A DNA stretch of 64,000 bases. Origin: Ferdinandcohnia sp036965045. Its GTDB lineage: Bacteria > Bacillota > Bacilli > Bacillales > Bacillaceae_L. The translations under genes and the position numbers were made by a program. The stretch is from the NCBI RefSeq assembly GCF_036965045.1, contig NZ_JBALOV010000039.1, positions 1 to 64,000 of the forward strand, written 5' to 3'. Below are positions 51,699 through 60,835 of this stretch, in pieces (the first letter of the stretch is position 1; the number at the start of each line of letters is the position of its first letter). The notes beneath the pieces were generated by a model that saw only the letters and a list, made by a program, of their open reading frames with translations, was not told where the DNA came from and did no database searches.

Positions 51699-51995
51699 CT
51701 ATGGTTTGGGATATTGGTATTCTATTTCATCTTTCTCTGGATTATAGTCGACAATGAGATTATGACCATTGAAAAACCAGATATCATCTTCTTCTACATA
51801 GAATTCAATTTCATCAATCGTTTGACTTGTGTGAATTTGGATGGGGTCGTCATGTGTAGAAAAGGCAAGTGAATACTTTTCTTGTACGGGGCTAGTTCCA
51901 TAAAACATCGGATAAAATCGAACCGTATCCCCTTTTTTTACGCTTATGTCTTCTTTAAACCATTTTAAAGCTGCGTCGCTTATTATCATTTCCAT
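51699..51995 (-). CDS. HesB/IscA-like protein of YneR type
   Basis: A 98-residue small beta protein: ISDAALKWFKEDISVKKGDTVRFYPMFYG, then a strand-turn region ending in WFFNGHNLIVDYNPEKDEIEYQYPKP. It has the HesB-like fold of YneR but none of the three Cys needed to hold Fe-S, so it is not an active scaffold of the classical type. The role is unknown. GGGAGG lies ten bases before the ATG. Single-gene unit. Confidence 0.78.
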   Translation of the reverse strand: MEMIISDAALKWFKEDISVKKGDTVRFYPMFYGTSPVQEKYSLAFSTHDDPIQIHTSQTIDEIEFYVEEDDIWFFNGHNLIVDYNPEKDEIEYQYPKP

Positions 51996-52120
51996 ATAGA
52001 TTGAACCTCCCTAGGTGTCCTTCTGATATTTTGTACAAAAAGATGGGCTTTATTAACTTTATAGTACTAGAGTTTTTACAGATTTGATACCAACTAATTT
52101 GTGAAATGTTTATCATAGAT

Positions 52121-52155
52121 AAAAAATGCACGCAATCATGAACGATTGCGTGCAC
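52121..52155 (-). terminator. Terminator of cstA operon
   Basis: TGCACGCAATC (52127-52137) pairs perfectly with GATTGCGTGCA (52144-52154); minus strand runs into six T residues. Confidence 0.93.
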
Positions 52156-52168
52156 TTGTGTTATTTGC

Positions 52169-52318
52169 TTATAAGAGGACAAAGGCAATTGTAGCTCCTG
52201 CGATAATGGCTACACTTACAATTTTTCCCCAAAGAGGAACTTTGTCATTTGTATTTTGATTGACTTTCTTCTCTTGATCCTCGACTACCTTCCGATACTC
52301 AGGACTGCAGCACCCCAT
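52169..52318 (-). CDS. 49-residue membrane peptide coupled to cstA
   Basis: The ATG overlaps the cstA stop codon (TAATG), a sign of re-initiation. The product starts MGCCSPEYRKVVEDQEKK, with two adjacent Cys at residues 3 and 4, and ends in one helix (about residues 31-49) at the C-terminus. It differs from the YbdD/YjiX partner seen after CstA in enterobacteria, which is a longer soluble protein. It is followed by the operon terminator. A small accessory subunit of the transporter is the best guess. Confidence 0.72.
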   Translation of the reverse strand: MGCCSPEYRKVVEDQEKKVNQNTNDKVPLWGKIVSVAIIAGATIAFVLL

Positions 52319-53769
52319 TAGGATACCTTCTTGTAGTGAGAAATATCTACTTCTAGTGGAAGATTTGCCGCACGCATTTTATTGGCTTGACGGAAGAATA
52401 ACACCAATAACAAGGCAGTACCAGCAAATCCACCGTACCATGAAATATCCATTGGTAAACGGAAACCGATTTGAGCATTCAAGATATAAGTGATGACCAA
52501 GCATAGCATGAATGTTCCTGGTATTAATGAAATCCAGTAGTTCTTCTTCGCAATGTATAGATACATCGCTCCTACGAATAGAGCAATTACTGCTGTTGCT
52601 TGGTTTGCCCAACTAAAGTATCTCCAAAGAATATTGAAGTCGATTTGCGTAAGAACAACTGAGATTGCAAACAATGGAACTGCAATCCATAAACGGCTTG
52701 ATAATGACTTTTGAGCCATTTTTAAATATTCAGCAATAATCATACGTGCACTACGGAACGCGGTATCACCTGAAGTGATTGGCAATACGATAACACCCAA
52801 TACAGCAAGTGTTCCACCAATCGCACCTAACATCATTGTAGAAACTTCACTTACGATTGCCCCTGGTCCACCAGCTGCAAGAAGTTCCTGTAAACCGCCG
52901 TAACCATCAAATAAACTCATTGCTGCAGCTGCCCAGATCATTGCGATGATACCTTCCGCAATCATCATACCGTAGAAAATTTTGCGTCCTTGGCTTTCCT
53001 TTTGAGTCGTACGTGAAATAATTGGTGTTTGAGTTGCATGGAATCCAGACAAAGCACCACAAGTGATTGTAAAAAATAATAATGGGAAAATAGGTGCATT
53101 ATCAGGATGGAAATTTGATAATGAAAGTTCTGGAATTGGTGCACCTTTTAAGATTAAACCGCCGCCAACCCCGACAGCACTGATTAAAAGAACTGCTCCA
53201 AAGTATGGATAAAGACGTCCGATAATTTTATCAACAGGCAACAAAGTAGCCAAAATGTAGTATATGAAAATAGCTACGATTAAAATTGCGATGGCAACTT
53301 TCCCGTCCATTAGTAGGTATAATAGATCCGCTGGTGTTCTAACGAAAACTGTACCAACTAATAGTAAAAGTAAAACAGCAAATGCGTTCACCACATGCTT
53401 CATTGCTTTACCTAAAAACTTCGTTGCAAGCTCTGGTAAGTGAGCCCCTTTGTTACGAATGGAAATCATCCCAGTTAAATAGTCATGAACAGCTCCTGCG
53501 AAAATACATCCAACAACGATCCAAATGAATGCAACTGGTCCGTAAAGCGCTCCCATAATTGGTCCGAATACAGGTCCAGTACCCGCAATATTGAGTAGCT
53601 GAATCAATGAATTTTTCTTTGTGCTCATTGGAATATAGTCCACTCCGTCAGCATCAACATAAGCTGGAGTCGCACGTTCTTCCTTTACACCGAATACTTT
53701 TTCAACGTATTTTCCATACGTAAAGTATCCAATGATTAACAAAGCAATACTTGCTAAAAATGTAATCAT
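52318..53769 (-). CDS. cstA: Carbon starvation protein CstA (pyruvate/peptide transporter)
   Basis: A 483-residue membrane protein of the CstA family with about 13 helices. Family marks are the NSLIQLLNIAGTGPVFGPIMGALYGP segment, GAVHDYLTGMISIRNKG, and the SGDTAFRSAR motif. CstA proteins take up pyruvate or peptides when preferred carbon is gone. A LytS/LytT system follows upstream on the same strand and may control it. The promoter region has a cre-like site and two palindromes. GGGGG lies seven bases before the ATG. Confidence 0.92.
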   Translation of the reverse strand: MITFLASIALLIIGYFTYGKYVEKVFGVKEERATPAYVDADGVDYIPMSTKKNSLIQLLNIAGTGPVFGPIMGALYGPVAFIWIVVGCIFAGAVHDYLTGMISIRNKGAHLPELATKFLGKAMKHVVNAFAVLLLLLVGTVFVRTPADLLYLLMDGKVAIAILIVAIFIYYILATLLPVDKIIGRLYPYFGAVLLISAVGVGGGLILKGAPIPELSLSNFHPDNAPIFPLLFFTITCGALSGFHATQTPIISRTTQKESQGRKIFYGMMIAEGIIAMIWAAAAMSLFDGYGGLQELLAAGGPGAIVSEVSTMMLGAIGGTLAVLGVIVLPITSGDTAFRSARMIIAEYLKMAQKSLSSRLWIAVPLFAISVVLTQIDFNILWRYFSWANQATAVIALFVGAMYLYIAKKNYWISLIPGTFMLCLVITYILNAQIGFRLPMDISWYGGFAGTALLLVLFFRQANKMRAANLPLEVDISHYKKVS

Positions 53770-53803
53770 GTCATTTCCCCCTTATTCATCTTATTTAGAA
53801 AAA

Positions 53804-53830
53804 ATAATGAATGCGTTTACATTCATTATA
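53804..53830 (-). promoter_or_regulatory. cstA promoter region: cre-like site within a 10-bp palindrome
   Basis: ATAATGAATG (53804-53813) and CATTCATTAT (53820-53829) are perfect inverted arms over six bases. Minus-strand TGTAAACGCATTCA (53821-53808) matches the CcpA cre consensus at 13 of 14 positions. TATAAT (53830-53825) on the minus strand is a likely -10, so CcpA would bind at the start site and repress with glucose. Confidence 0.62.
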
Positions 53831-53876
53831 GTAGATAAATAGAATTTTAGGAAGATTTGAAATTGAAAGGTAGAAA

Positions 53877-53896
53877 TTTGACAATAACGTGTCAAA
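53877..53896. promoter_or_regulatory. Inverted repeat upstream of cstA
   Basis: TTTGACA (53877-53883) and TGTCAAA (53890-53896) are perfect inverted arms over six bases, about 50 bases upstream of the -10. It may be an activator site; the -35 here is weak. Confidence 0.45.
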
Positions 53897-53933
53897 ATCG
53901 TGAACTAAAACGCAAAAATTCAGCCCTAACAGT

Positions 53934-54665
53934 TTAGATTTCTAAGTTAGCGCGCAGTGCTTTGACATAATTCCTACTAACGGAAAGCTGTTCTTTCCTT
54001 CCTTCAATTTCTAATTGATAGGCCCCGTTAAACCAAGGAGTAAGTCTGGTAACATATTTTAAATTAACGAGGAAGCTTTTATGAATGCGGAAGAACCCAA
54101 ATGATTCGAGTCGGCTTTCCAATTCCTTCAACTGTGTTTTCGTATCATACTCACCCATTTTTGTTACAAGCTTTGTTATTTTCTCATCCTTGGCTATATA
54201 TAAAATATCCTTTGGCTCGAGATAGATAATCTCCCCACTTGAATCAATCGCCAATTTTCCAGCTTGTTTTCCTTTTTCCTTCTCCTCTGGTGTAAGAAGA
54301 TGGTTTTCAATTCGTTTAACTGTTTCCTTTAACTGTTCTTCATCAAATGGCTTTAATAGGTAGTCAATCGCATTAAATCGAAATGCTTCCACAGCAAACT
54401 CAGGGTATGCCGTTGCAAACACAATCAGTGGTGGCTTTTTCAATTCCAGCAGGGCTTTTGCAGCATCCATGCCTTTTATCTTCGGCATTTCTACATCTAA
54501 AAACACAACATCAGGCTGAAGTTGGATTGCTTTTACAATAGCAGACTCTCCAGAATCAGCTTCTCCGACGATCTGAATGGTCGAATATGTTTCTAATAAA
54601 TGAGTTAATTCATCACGACTATATAGTTCATCATCGACAATTAGTGTTTTAATTTTTGCTTCCAT
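53934..54665 (-). CDS. lytT: LytTR-family response regulator
   Basis: A 243-residue regulator: receiver domain with phospho-acceptor Asp57 (VVFLDVEMPK) and Lys in DYLLKPF, then a LytTR DNA-binding domain (about 140-240: IHKSFLVNLKYVTRL and LSVSRNYVKALR). In B. subtilis LytST responds to pyruvate and controls pftAB; here the next gene downstream is cstA, so pyruvate-linked control of cstA is plausible. GGAGG precedes the ATG; the kinase gene ends two bases before it. Confidence 0.9.
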   Translation of the reverse strand: MEAKIKTLIVDDELYSRDELTHLLETYSTIQIVGEADSGESAIVKAIQLQPDVVFLDVEMPKIKGMDAAKALLELKKPPLIVFATAYPEFAVEAFRFNAIDYLLKPFDEEQLKETVKRIENHLLTPEEKEKGKQAGKLAIDSSGEIIYLEPKDILYIAKDEKITKLVTKMGEYDTKTQLKELESRLESFGFFRIHKSFLVNLKYVTRLTPWFNGAYQLEIEGRKEQLSVSRNYVKALRANLEI

Positions 54666-54666
54666 T

Positions 54667-56403
54667 TTATATAGCCTCCGTTAGTGGAATTGAAAAGGTA
54701 ATCTCCGTTCCTTTGTTTTCTTCACTTTTTATCTCTAAAGCGGACTTTTCACCAAATAGCATGGTAAGCCTTCGATTTACATTATAGAGTGCGACGCCGC
54801 TGCCTTTTTCTGATTTGATTGGGGTAAGGCAAATTTCACGGGCCCGCTCTTCTTTCATTCCCATTCCATTATCCTCAACCTTTACAAAAACACAGTCAAC
54901 CTCTTTTTGAATCGAGATAATTACTTGAAAATCTCCATCACGGTCCTTCATTCCATGTTTGATTGCATTTTCAACAATCGGCTGAAGGGTAAGTGGTGGG
55001 ATATACTGATACAAAGCAGCCTCCTCAACCTTATAAAATACCTTTAGTTTATCTACAAATCTAGTTCCTTCTATTTCTAAATAGGCTTTTACCTGTCGCA
55101 GTTCTTGTTCTAGGGTCGTTATATTTTGTGTTGTAACAGTGAGATTTTGACGTAAAAAATGGGATAGGGAAACGAGTAGTTTCCTTGCCTTTGTTGGATC
55201 TCTTCTTACCAAAGAAAGAATCGTATTCAAGGTATTAAAGAGAAAATGCGGACTAATTTGTGCTTGAAGCACTTTAATTTCAGCCTCTTTTGCGAGCTGA
55301 AATGCTTTATCGGCTTCCGCAATTTCAAGCTGATTGCTTAAAAGGGAGCTCAACCCTGAAATTAGCTCAGTAACAACAGGTGTGATTTCTTTTTCAGAAC
55401 GAAAGTAGAATTTTAATGTCCCAATCGTCTCTTCTCTACGTTTTAACGGCGCAATCACGGCAGCCCCCAGTGGACAATCCTCATCCCGGCATTGAATCAT
55501 TTTTTTGTTCGCGATTACAATTTTTCCATTATGAATAACTTCTTGGGTGATTTGAGTTTGAATTGGCATCTGTACTCGGTGATGGTCATGTCCAAGGCCC
55601 ACATGTGCTAAAATTTCATGATTGTTTGTCATTGACACTGCGGTAGCTTGAATCTCGTCCTGAATGATATGACAAACCGCTTTTGCTGTTTCGCGATTCA
55701 ACCCATTACGCAAATAAGCAAGTGTTTTATCTGCGATGCGAAGGGTTTTTTGCGCTTGAACCGCACCAACCTTCTCTCCCTCATTAATCACACTCTTAAT
55801 AATCATAAGGAAAACAGCGCATCCAAGTCCATTTGCGACAATCATCGGAATCCCAATGATCTCAACTAAAGCCCACGCCTTTTCAAAAGGACGCGCGAAA
55901 AGCAAGATAACAAACATTTGCAGCGCTTCTGCCGAGGCCGCAATAATAAATGCAGTACTTAATTTCACGTGCTTATTTTTCTTATAAAAGTAACCGGATA
56001 TAAAACCCGCAATAATAGAGGCAAAGCCACAGGAAAAGGCGGTAAACCCACCAAGCGTAAAACGATGAATTCCAGCAATTAAACCTGCCCCTAAACCTAC
56101 CTTGTAACCACCAAGCAGACCAGCAAGTACTACACCAATCACGCGTGAATTCGCTAACGCTTCATCAGGGGTTAAACCTGATGCCCAGCGGTCAAACTGC
56201 AGACTCTCTGTATTTAGACTTAGGCCCGTATACGTACCAATAATTCCGAAAAAGCCAAAGAAAATAATCGCCACGAGCTTCTGCCATCGATTCAGCTCAT
56301 CCTGATACATCATCCCTCTGAAAAACTTCAACCTCGTTAAAATAAAAGCGATTGCAACAATGATTCCTAATCGCTCTAACATAGTAATTAAAAGTACGAA
56401 CAT
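54667..56403 (-). CDS. lytS: LytS-type sensor histidine kinase
   Basis: A 578-residue kinase: 5TM-LYT sensor region (about 1-200) with several helices, a GAF domain (about 225-360), and a HisKA_7TM/His_kinase region with QISPHFLFNTLNTI (phospho-acceptor His) and NAIKHG, DNGMGM as ATP motifs. The start is the ATG seven bases after AAGGAG; the longer frame (twelve codons) has none. It precedes lytT by one base. Predicted to sense external or internal carbon metabolites such as pyruvate. Confidence 0.9.
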   Translation of the reverse strand: MFVLLITMLERLGIIVAIAFILTRLKFFRGMMYQDELNRWQKLVAIIFFGFFGIIGTYTGLSLNTESLQFDRWASGLTPDEALANSRVIGVVLAGLLGGYKVGLGAGLIAGIHRFTLGGFTAFSCGFASIIAGFISGYFYKKNKHVKLSTAFIIAASAEALQMFVILLFARPFEKAWALVEIIGIPMIVANGLGCAVFLMIIKSVINEGEKVGAVQAQKTLRIADKTLAYLRNGLNRETAKAVCHIIQDEIQATAVSMTNNHEILAHVGLGHDHHRVQMPIQTQITQEVIHNGKIVIANKKMIQCRDEDCPLGAAVIAPLKRREETIGTLKFYFRSEKEITPVVTELISGLSSLLSNQLEIAEADKAFQLAKEAEIKVLQAQISPHFLFNTLNTILSLVRRDPTKARKLLVSLSHFLRQNLTVTTQNITTLEQELRQVKAYLEIEGTRFVDKLKVFYKVEEAALYQYIPPLTLQPIVENAIKHGMKDRDGDFQVIISIQKEVDCVFVKVEDNGMGMKEERAREICLTPIKSEKGSGVALYNVNRRLTMLFGEKSALEIKSEENKGTEITFSIPLTEAI

Positions 56404-56440
56404 AGGCATGCTCCTTTTTCTGGGACATGATTGAGACAAG

Positions 56441-56459
56441 GGGACAGGTTCAGTGTCCC
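56441..56459. repeat. GGGACA/TGTCCC palindromic element, copy 2
   Basis: GGGACAGGTTCAGTGTCCC, arms GGGACA and TGTCCC over seven bases; related to the copy at 18881-18900. Located in the leader of lytS. Confidence 0.4.
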
Positions 56460-56590
56460 AACGTTAGGAAATATTAGGAACAATAACCTTCCCACTCTAC
56501 CTGTCTTTGTATCTTTATTGTAACAAGATTTTATGGGTTTGGGTTAGATTTTTAAGGGTAAGAATTTTGGAAGTTTGGTAGGTTTATATG

Positions 56591-56624
56591 GAAAAAGCCC
56601 TTCATGGGATGAAGGACTTTTCGT
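56591..56624 (-). terminator. Terminator of fucosidase gene
   Basis: AAAAAGCCCTTCAT (56592-56605) pairs with ATGAAGGACTTTT (56609-56621) with a two-base mismatch. Confidence 0.75.
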
Positions 56625-56648
56625 AAAAATTGCCATTAAATTGTTTAC

Positions 56649-59600
56649 TTACTTATTTACAGAAGACAAAAACTGATCAAGTGCAGTCTCTAACTCTAGC
56701 ATAGCAGCATCCACTTGCCTTTGGGTCGCACGGAAATCTTTTTCAATCTTGCGGACTTTATTAATTGTTTTACGTAAATGTTTTTCAGACCCTTTTGGAT
56801 ACTCACCAACCTTATCTCCTTCTTTTGCATCACGTAAAATGGCTTGCGCTTCTTCCATTAGAGCTGTTAATTGTGTTTTAACACCTTTAACATTTATGGA
56901 TTGCTTAAATGTATCAAGTGCAGTCTGTAATTCTTTCAACGAAGTATCGATTTGTAATTGAGTTGCTGAATTTTGCTCTATCATTTTAGCTTTTGTAATA
57001 GCATCGTTAAAAACTTGTTTAGCTTCTACAGGATATTCGCCAATCCTATCCCCTTCTATTGCATTTTCATGGACATTTTGTGCAATTTTTATAAGTTCTG
57101 TTAATTCGGTCTTGTCACCTTCTACATTTATTGAACTCATAAACGAATCCAATGCCTCCTGTAAAGTTGTTACTGCATCATCAACTTGTTGCTGTGTTGC
57201 AAATACTTCTTCTTGTACTTGAATAGCTGCTAAGATTGCATCATTGAGAGTTTCCTTAGTTCCAACTGGATACTCACCCACATTCGGACCTTCAACCGCT
57301 ACATCATGAATATCACTCGCATCCTTAATAAGTGATTCTAAAGCAAACTTATCAGCTAATTCCTGACCCGCTGGTAGGGTTTGATACAATCCTATTTCTG
57401 ACATATATACCGAACCACGAGCTTTAAGTATACGAATACGGAATTCTTTACTGGTTATTGGGTTAGAAAGTAAAACAATACGCTTGTATCCAATTGCCTG
57501 GTTTGTGTATACCTGCTTCCATTCACCATTTGCATCACGTACATCAATTGCAAAAGACTCTACTTGCTGTCCATGGTTAATGTCTTCTTGTAATACAACT
57601 TTATCTACAGTTACTTCCTTTGGTAGGCTAAAAGTTAGACTGCTAGGTTGAGTGCCTGTTCTCCATGAAGTATTATACTCTCCGTCTTTCACTGCATTTG
57701 GATTCTCACCGTTTGTTGCAGATATGGTAGTTCTCTTTGTATGGTTAATAGCGAAATCACGCTTAATAGATTCGTGCCATTCTTTAAGTCTAGCTACATC
57801 AACTTCAGCAAATTTCCCTCGTTTGTCTGGAGGTATATTCAGTAATAGTACCGAGTTTCGTGCAACGGATTGATAATAAATATTCCTTAGCTGTTCAACT
57901 GATTTTGGTTGTTGATAATCGTGATAAAACCAGCCTGAACGAATACTTACATCAACTTCCGAAGGCCACCATGTTAAATATTCCATTCCATTTGCTGCTG
58001 CATCAGCAAGAATTGTACGACTACCTAAATCTGGTGATCGGTATGAAGGATAATAATACTGTCTTCCGTCTTCACCGGTTGCTGCAGCAAGTACACTCCA
58101 CTCATTGTCTCTAGCCCATCCGGACTCGTTTCCTACCCAACGTACATCTGGACCCGTTACAGCAATAACTGCATTTGGCTGTAGTTCATTAATCAGCTTA
58201 TAATAGCTGTCCCAATCATAGGTTTCATATGAATCTCCAGGGATATGCCCCTGTGCACCATCAAACCATACCTCATCAATCTCGCCATATTCTGTTAAAA
58301 CCTCATACAACTGGTTCATGAAGAATTGGCCATAATCAGTTGCTGGTAATTGAAACGAAGGAAACTCAGACTTTCCAATGCGATCATCATTTTCCACCAA
58401 TGTTGGGATTGTACGTTCTACACGTTTGCTTCCATTTCCAAATATGCCATCTGTATATGCCTTATGATCAGCAGGTGAAAGATATACACCAACTTTTATC
58501 CCGTATTTTCGCATAGAGTTTACAAACTCACGCAATACATCTCCTTTACCGTCTCGCCACGAGCTCCCTGCCACACCAAATTTTGTATACCTAGATGGAT
58601 AGAGTAAAAATCCGTCATGATGTTTAACAGTCAGAACTGCCATTTTAAATCCGCTCTCTTTCAGAGTTTGAGCCCATTGATCCGTATCTAGATCTGATGG
58701 TTGGAATTTGTTTGGATCTTCGTTAAAATTACCCCACTCCACATCATAATAAGTATTTATTCCGTAGTGTAGAAAAGCAGTCTGTTCATATTGTTGCCAC
58801 TGAACCTGTTTAGGAGTTGGTCTAACAAGTGATGCCTTTGCTCCAATTGATGCCGTACACTCATTCCCTTTAATCGGAATACGATATCCTGGTTCTAAGT
58901 CCGTAGGTACTATACAGGGGCCGCCTAGTAAACCTAGGAAATCACTTCTAAAATCTCCTTCCATTTGAGCAAAAGCAACTCCATATACTTCTCCCGCCAA
59001 ACTTGTCTCTAACGAAGCCATTGCAGTCCCTGCATAGACGATTGTATTATGAAGCGCTTTTGGTTTCTGTTCTAAGGTCAACGTCTCTTCTAGCTGTTCC
59101 TCTCCCAACCATAAACTCACATCAGCCCCATTATCATTGTTGTGTTTGTAAACTAAAGAAAGATGAACATATTCTTCATTCAACATTCCATCTACAGGAA
59201 ACGACTTCACTTTTTGACCACCACTTAAAATCTCGAAAGATTCATTCTCTAGTGATCTGCGAACAACAACAGCCCCAGCTAGGTCAACGAGAACCCCCCC
59301 TGGTTTAATCGATACAGGATTAATGACAATTTCGGTAACAGAGTCTCCGATGAGTTCTCCACTATTAACCAACGGGGCATTTGGATGAAATACAATCCGA
59401 GACTTATTACCATCCAACTCCATCCTACCTAGCCCTGAGATTATTCCACCAAAAACCTCAAGCTGACCTTGGACAATATCATCTTCCGAAGAATGATATT
59501 CTGTCCCTTCCATAGAACCAATCCAAAACGATGAAAGACTTCTATCTATTCTTGAAAGTTTCATAGTTTTCAAGAATGAAGATGTAAATTCTCCTTCAAA

Positions 59601-60401
59601 TGTAGTGACCACTGCTCTTGTAAGGGATCCTTTAAATCCTCGATTCGATCCTCCAGGATGAACCTCATTACCAAAGCCGATTTCTGCATTTAAATTATTC
59701 GCTTTCGGCGGTTTCCCCTCAGTAGAAGTCACTGTAGGTTGTTCAAGCCCATCAAGAAACATGCGCATTTTTGCTCCAGTTCTAGAAGGCTCGTACACAA
59801 TAGCTATGCTATGATCCTTGCCTACTACAGGCGCAGGAATACTTTTCTTATAAGATGTCCATTTTCCATTATTGTTCACATCAAAACCGTATTCAATCTC
59901 AGAAGCAGAAGAGTATCGAACATATATATTTCCTCCAATTGATAATAACGTATCAAAGGAAACAGGGTTTGGGTCTGGTTTGAATTCGGTTTCTACTACA
60001 AGAGCTTTTTCTAATGTATTTGTAGCAAATAGAGAATCTCGTGGATTAAAATCGATTCCACTTTGAGAGCCGTTAAGAATTAAACGCCCTTGATTAATCT
60101 CCTCATTTCCAGCCCTACGCGAGATTATTCCATCCATTATTTCACCAGTTGGATTTGTATAGAACTTATCGGTTGAAAAGACCCCTCCAAATCCAATATC
60201 AAGAATTTCCGCATTTTGTTGTCCTTCATTATTTTGTGTTGAGGCAGCTTTCGAAATATTAGGGGATACAGGTATGCTTGTTACGATTAGTAAGAGCGCA
60301 AGAAAAACAAAGGATAACCTATTTACTTTTCTTTTAACCAAGTTAGTGGTAAATATATTTTCATTTCCACTTCTTGTCTTAAAATAATTTCGACCTTTCA
60401 T
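56649..60401 (-). CDS. Secreted alpha-L-fucosidase (GH29), multidomain
   Basis: A 1250-residue exported enzyme. A long signal peptide (hydrophobic 29-41, cleavage near SKA-A 53) leads to two concanavalin-like LamG-type domains (about 65-290 and 295-495). The GH29 catalytic domain (about 525-890) has HYGINTYYDVEWG, KHHDGF (593-598) and the nucleophile Asp714 in VWFDGAQ. A discoidin-type F5/8 C domain is at about 895-1010 and three FIVAR repeats of about 80 residues end the protein. It cuts terminal L-fucose from glycans outside the cell. No LPXTG anchor is seen. Start has AAGGAGG, spaced long (13 bases). Confidence 0.92.
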   Translation of the reverse strand: MKGRNYFKTRSGNENIFTTNLVKRKVNRLSFVFLALLLIVTSIPVSPNISKAASTQNNEGQQNAEILDIGFGGVFSTDKFYTNPTGEIMDGIISRRAGNEEINQGRLILNGSQSGIDFNPRDSLFATNTLEKALVVETEFKPDPNPVSFDTLLSIGGNIYVRYSSASEIEYGFDVNNNGKWTSYKKSIPAPVVGKDHSIAIVYEPSRTGAKMRMFLDGLEQPTVTSTEGKPPKANNLNAEIGFGNEVHPGGSNRGFKGSLTRAVVTTFEGEFTSSFLKTMKLSRIDRSLSSFWIGSMEGTEYHSSEDDIVQGQLEVFGGIISGLGRMELDGNKSRIVFHPNAPLVNSGELIGDSVTEIVINPVSIKPGGVLVDLAGAVVVRRSLENESFEILSGGQKVKSFPVDGMLNEEYVHLSLVYKHNNDNGADVSLWLGEEQLEETLTLEQKPKALHNTIVYAGTAMASLETSLAGEVYGVAFAQMEGDFRSDFLGLLGGPCIVPTDLEPGYRIPIKGNECTASIGAKASLVRPTPKQVQWQQYEQTAFLHYGINTYYDVEWGNFNEDPNKFQPSDLDTDQWAQTLKESGFKMAVLTVKHHDGFLLYPSRYTKFGVAGSSWRDGKGDVLREFVNSMRKYGIKVGVYLSPADHKAYTDGIFGNGSKRVERTIPTLVENDDRIGKSEFPSFQLPATDYGQFFMNQLYEVLTEYGEIDEVWFDGAQGHIPGDSYETYDWDSYYKLINELQPNAVIAVTGPDVRWVGNESGWARDNEWSVLAAATGEDGRQYYYPSYRSPDLGSRTILADAAANGMEYLTWWPSEVDVSIRSGWFYHDYQQPKSVEQLRNIYYQSVARNSVLLLNIPPDKRGKFAEVDVARLKEWHESIKRDFAINHTKRTTISATNGENPNAVKDGEYNTSWRTGTQPSSLTFSLPKEVTVDKVVLQEDINHGQQVESFAIDVRDANGEWKQVYTNQAIGYKRIVLLSNPITSKEFRIRILKARGSVYMSEIGLYQTLPAGQELADKFALESLIKDASDIHDVAVEGPNVGEYPVGTKETLNDAILAAIQVQEEVFATQQQVDDAVTTLQEALDSFMSSINVEGDKTELTELIKIAQNVHENAIEGDRIGEYPVEAKQVFNDAITKAKMIEQNSATQLQIDTSLKELQTALDTFKQSINVKGVKTQLTALMEEAQAILRDAKEGDKVGEYPKGSEKHLRKTINKVRKIEKDFRATQRQVDAAMLELETALDQFLSSVNK

Positions 60402-60526
60402 CTGCTAAGAACAGCCTCCTTAAAATTAAATAATTCAAAACTTAAAACTACCTACATTTAATTAACCTTTATTTATCTTTGTTTAACCACCTCCTCAGTT
60501 AAAGCACACTCATATACCCACGCTGC

Positions 60527-60540
60527 AGAAAGCGCTTTCA
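60527..60540 (-). promoter_or_regulatory. cre site upstream of fucosidase gene
   Basis: AGAAAGCGCTTTCA, a palindrome with GAAAGCGCTTTC core, matches the cre consensus apart from the first base. CcpA binding would repress the fucosidase in glucose. It lies 126 bases before the start codon. Confidence 0.6.
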
Positions 60541-60635
60541 AAAGATCGGATTAAAGTCATTTTAATTAAATAGATTAAACACATTTTTTAATTTTAATTA
60601 TATTATTTTACAAGTAATCAGTAACTGCAATTAAT

Positions 60636-60725
60636 AAAACAAATACAGACAAAAAATATATCCCTTTGTTATGCCTTAATATTTGTTTGTTTACCTTTTT
60701 TTGATTATATCATATATTTGTTTAA
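60636..60725. promoter_or_regulatory. DeoR-type operator candidates
   Basis: TATTTGTTTG (60680-60689), TATTTGTTTA (60715-60724) and inverted AAACAAATA (60637-60645) lie upstream of the fucosidase gene. Repeated TTTGTTT-type sites are typical of DeoR/GlpR-like regulators, and such a gene is just upstream. Confidence 0.45.
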
Positions 60726-60772
60726 TTCCGAATATTTTTACTCGTTTCTCTTAAAAATAGTACTTTGGAATT

Positions 60773-60809
60773 AAAAAAGGAAGAAAATCATTTAGTTTTC
60801 TTCCTTTTT
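60773..60809 (-). terminator. Terminator of deoR-like gene
   Basis: AAAAAGGAAGAAAA (60774-60787) pairs with TTTTCTTCCTTTTT (60796-60809). Confidence 0.85.
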
Positions 60810-60835
60810 GCATATCCGTATTATGTTTCAATATG

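Noticed and set aside
51699..51995. HesB-like protein as an active Fe-S carrier
   Set aside because: It has no cysteine residue, so it cannot hold a cluster in the classical way.
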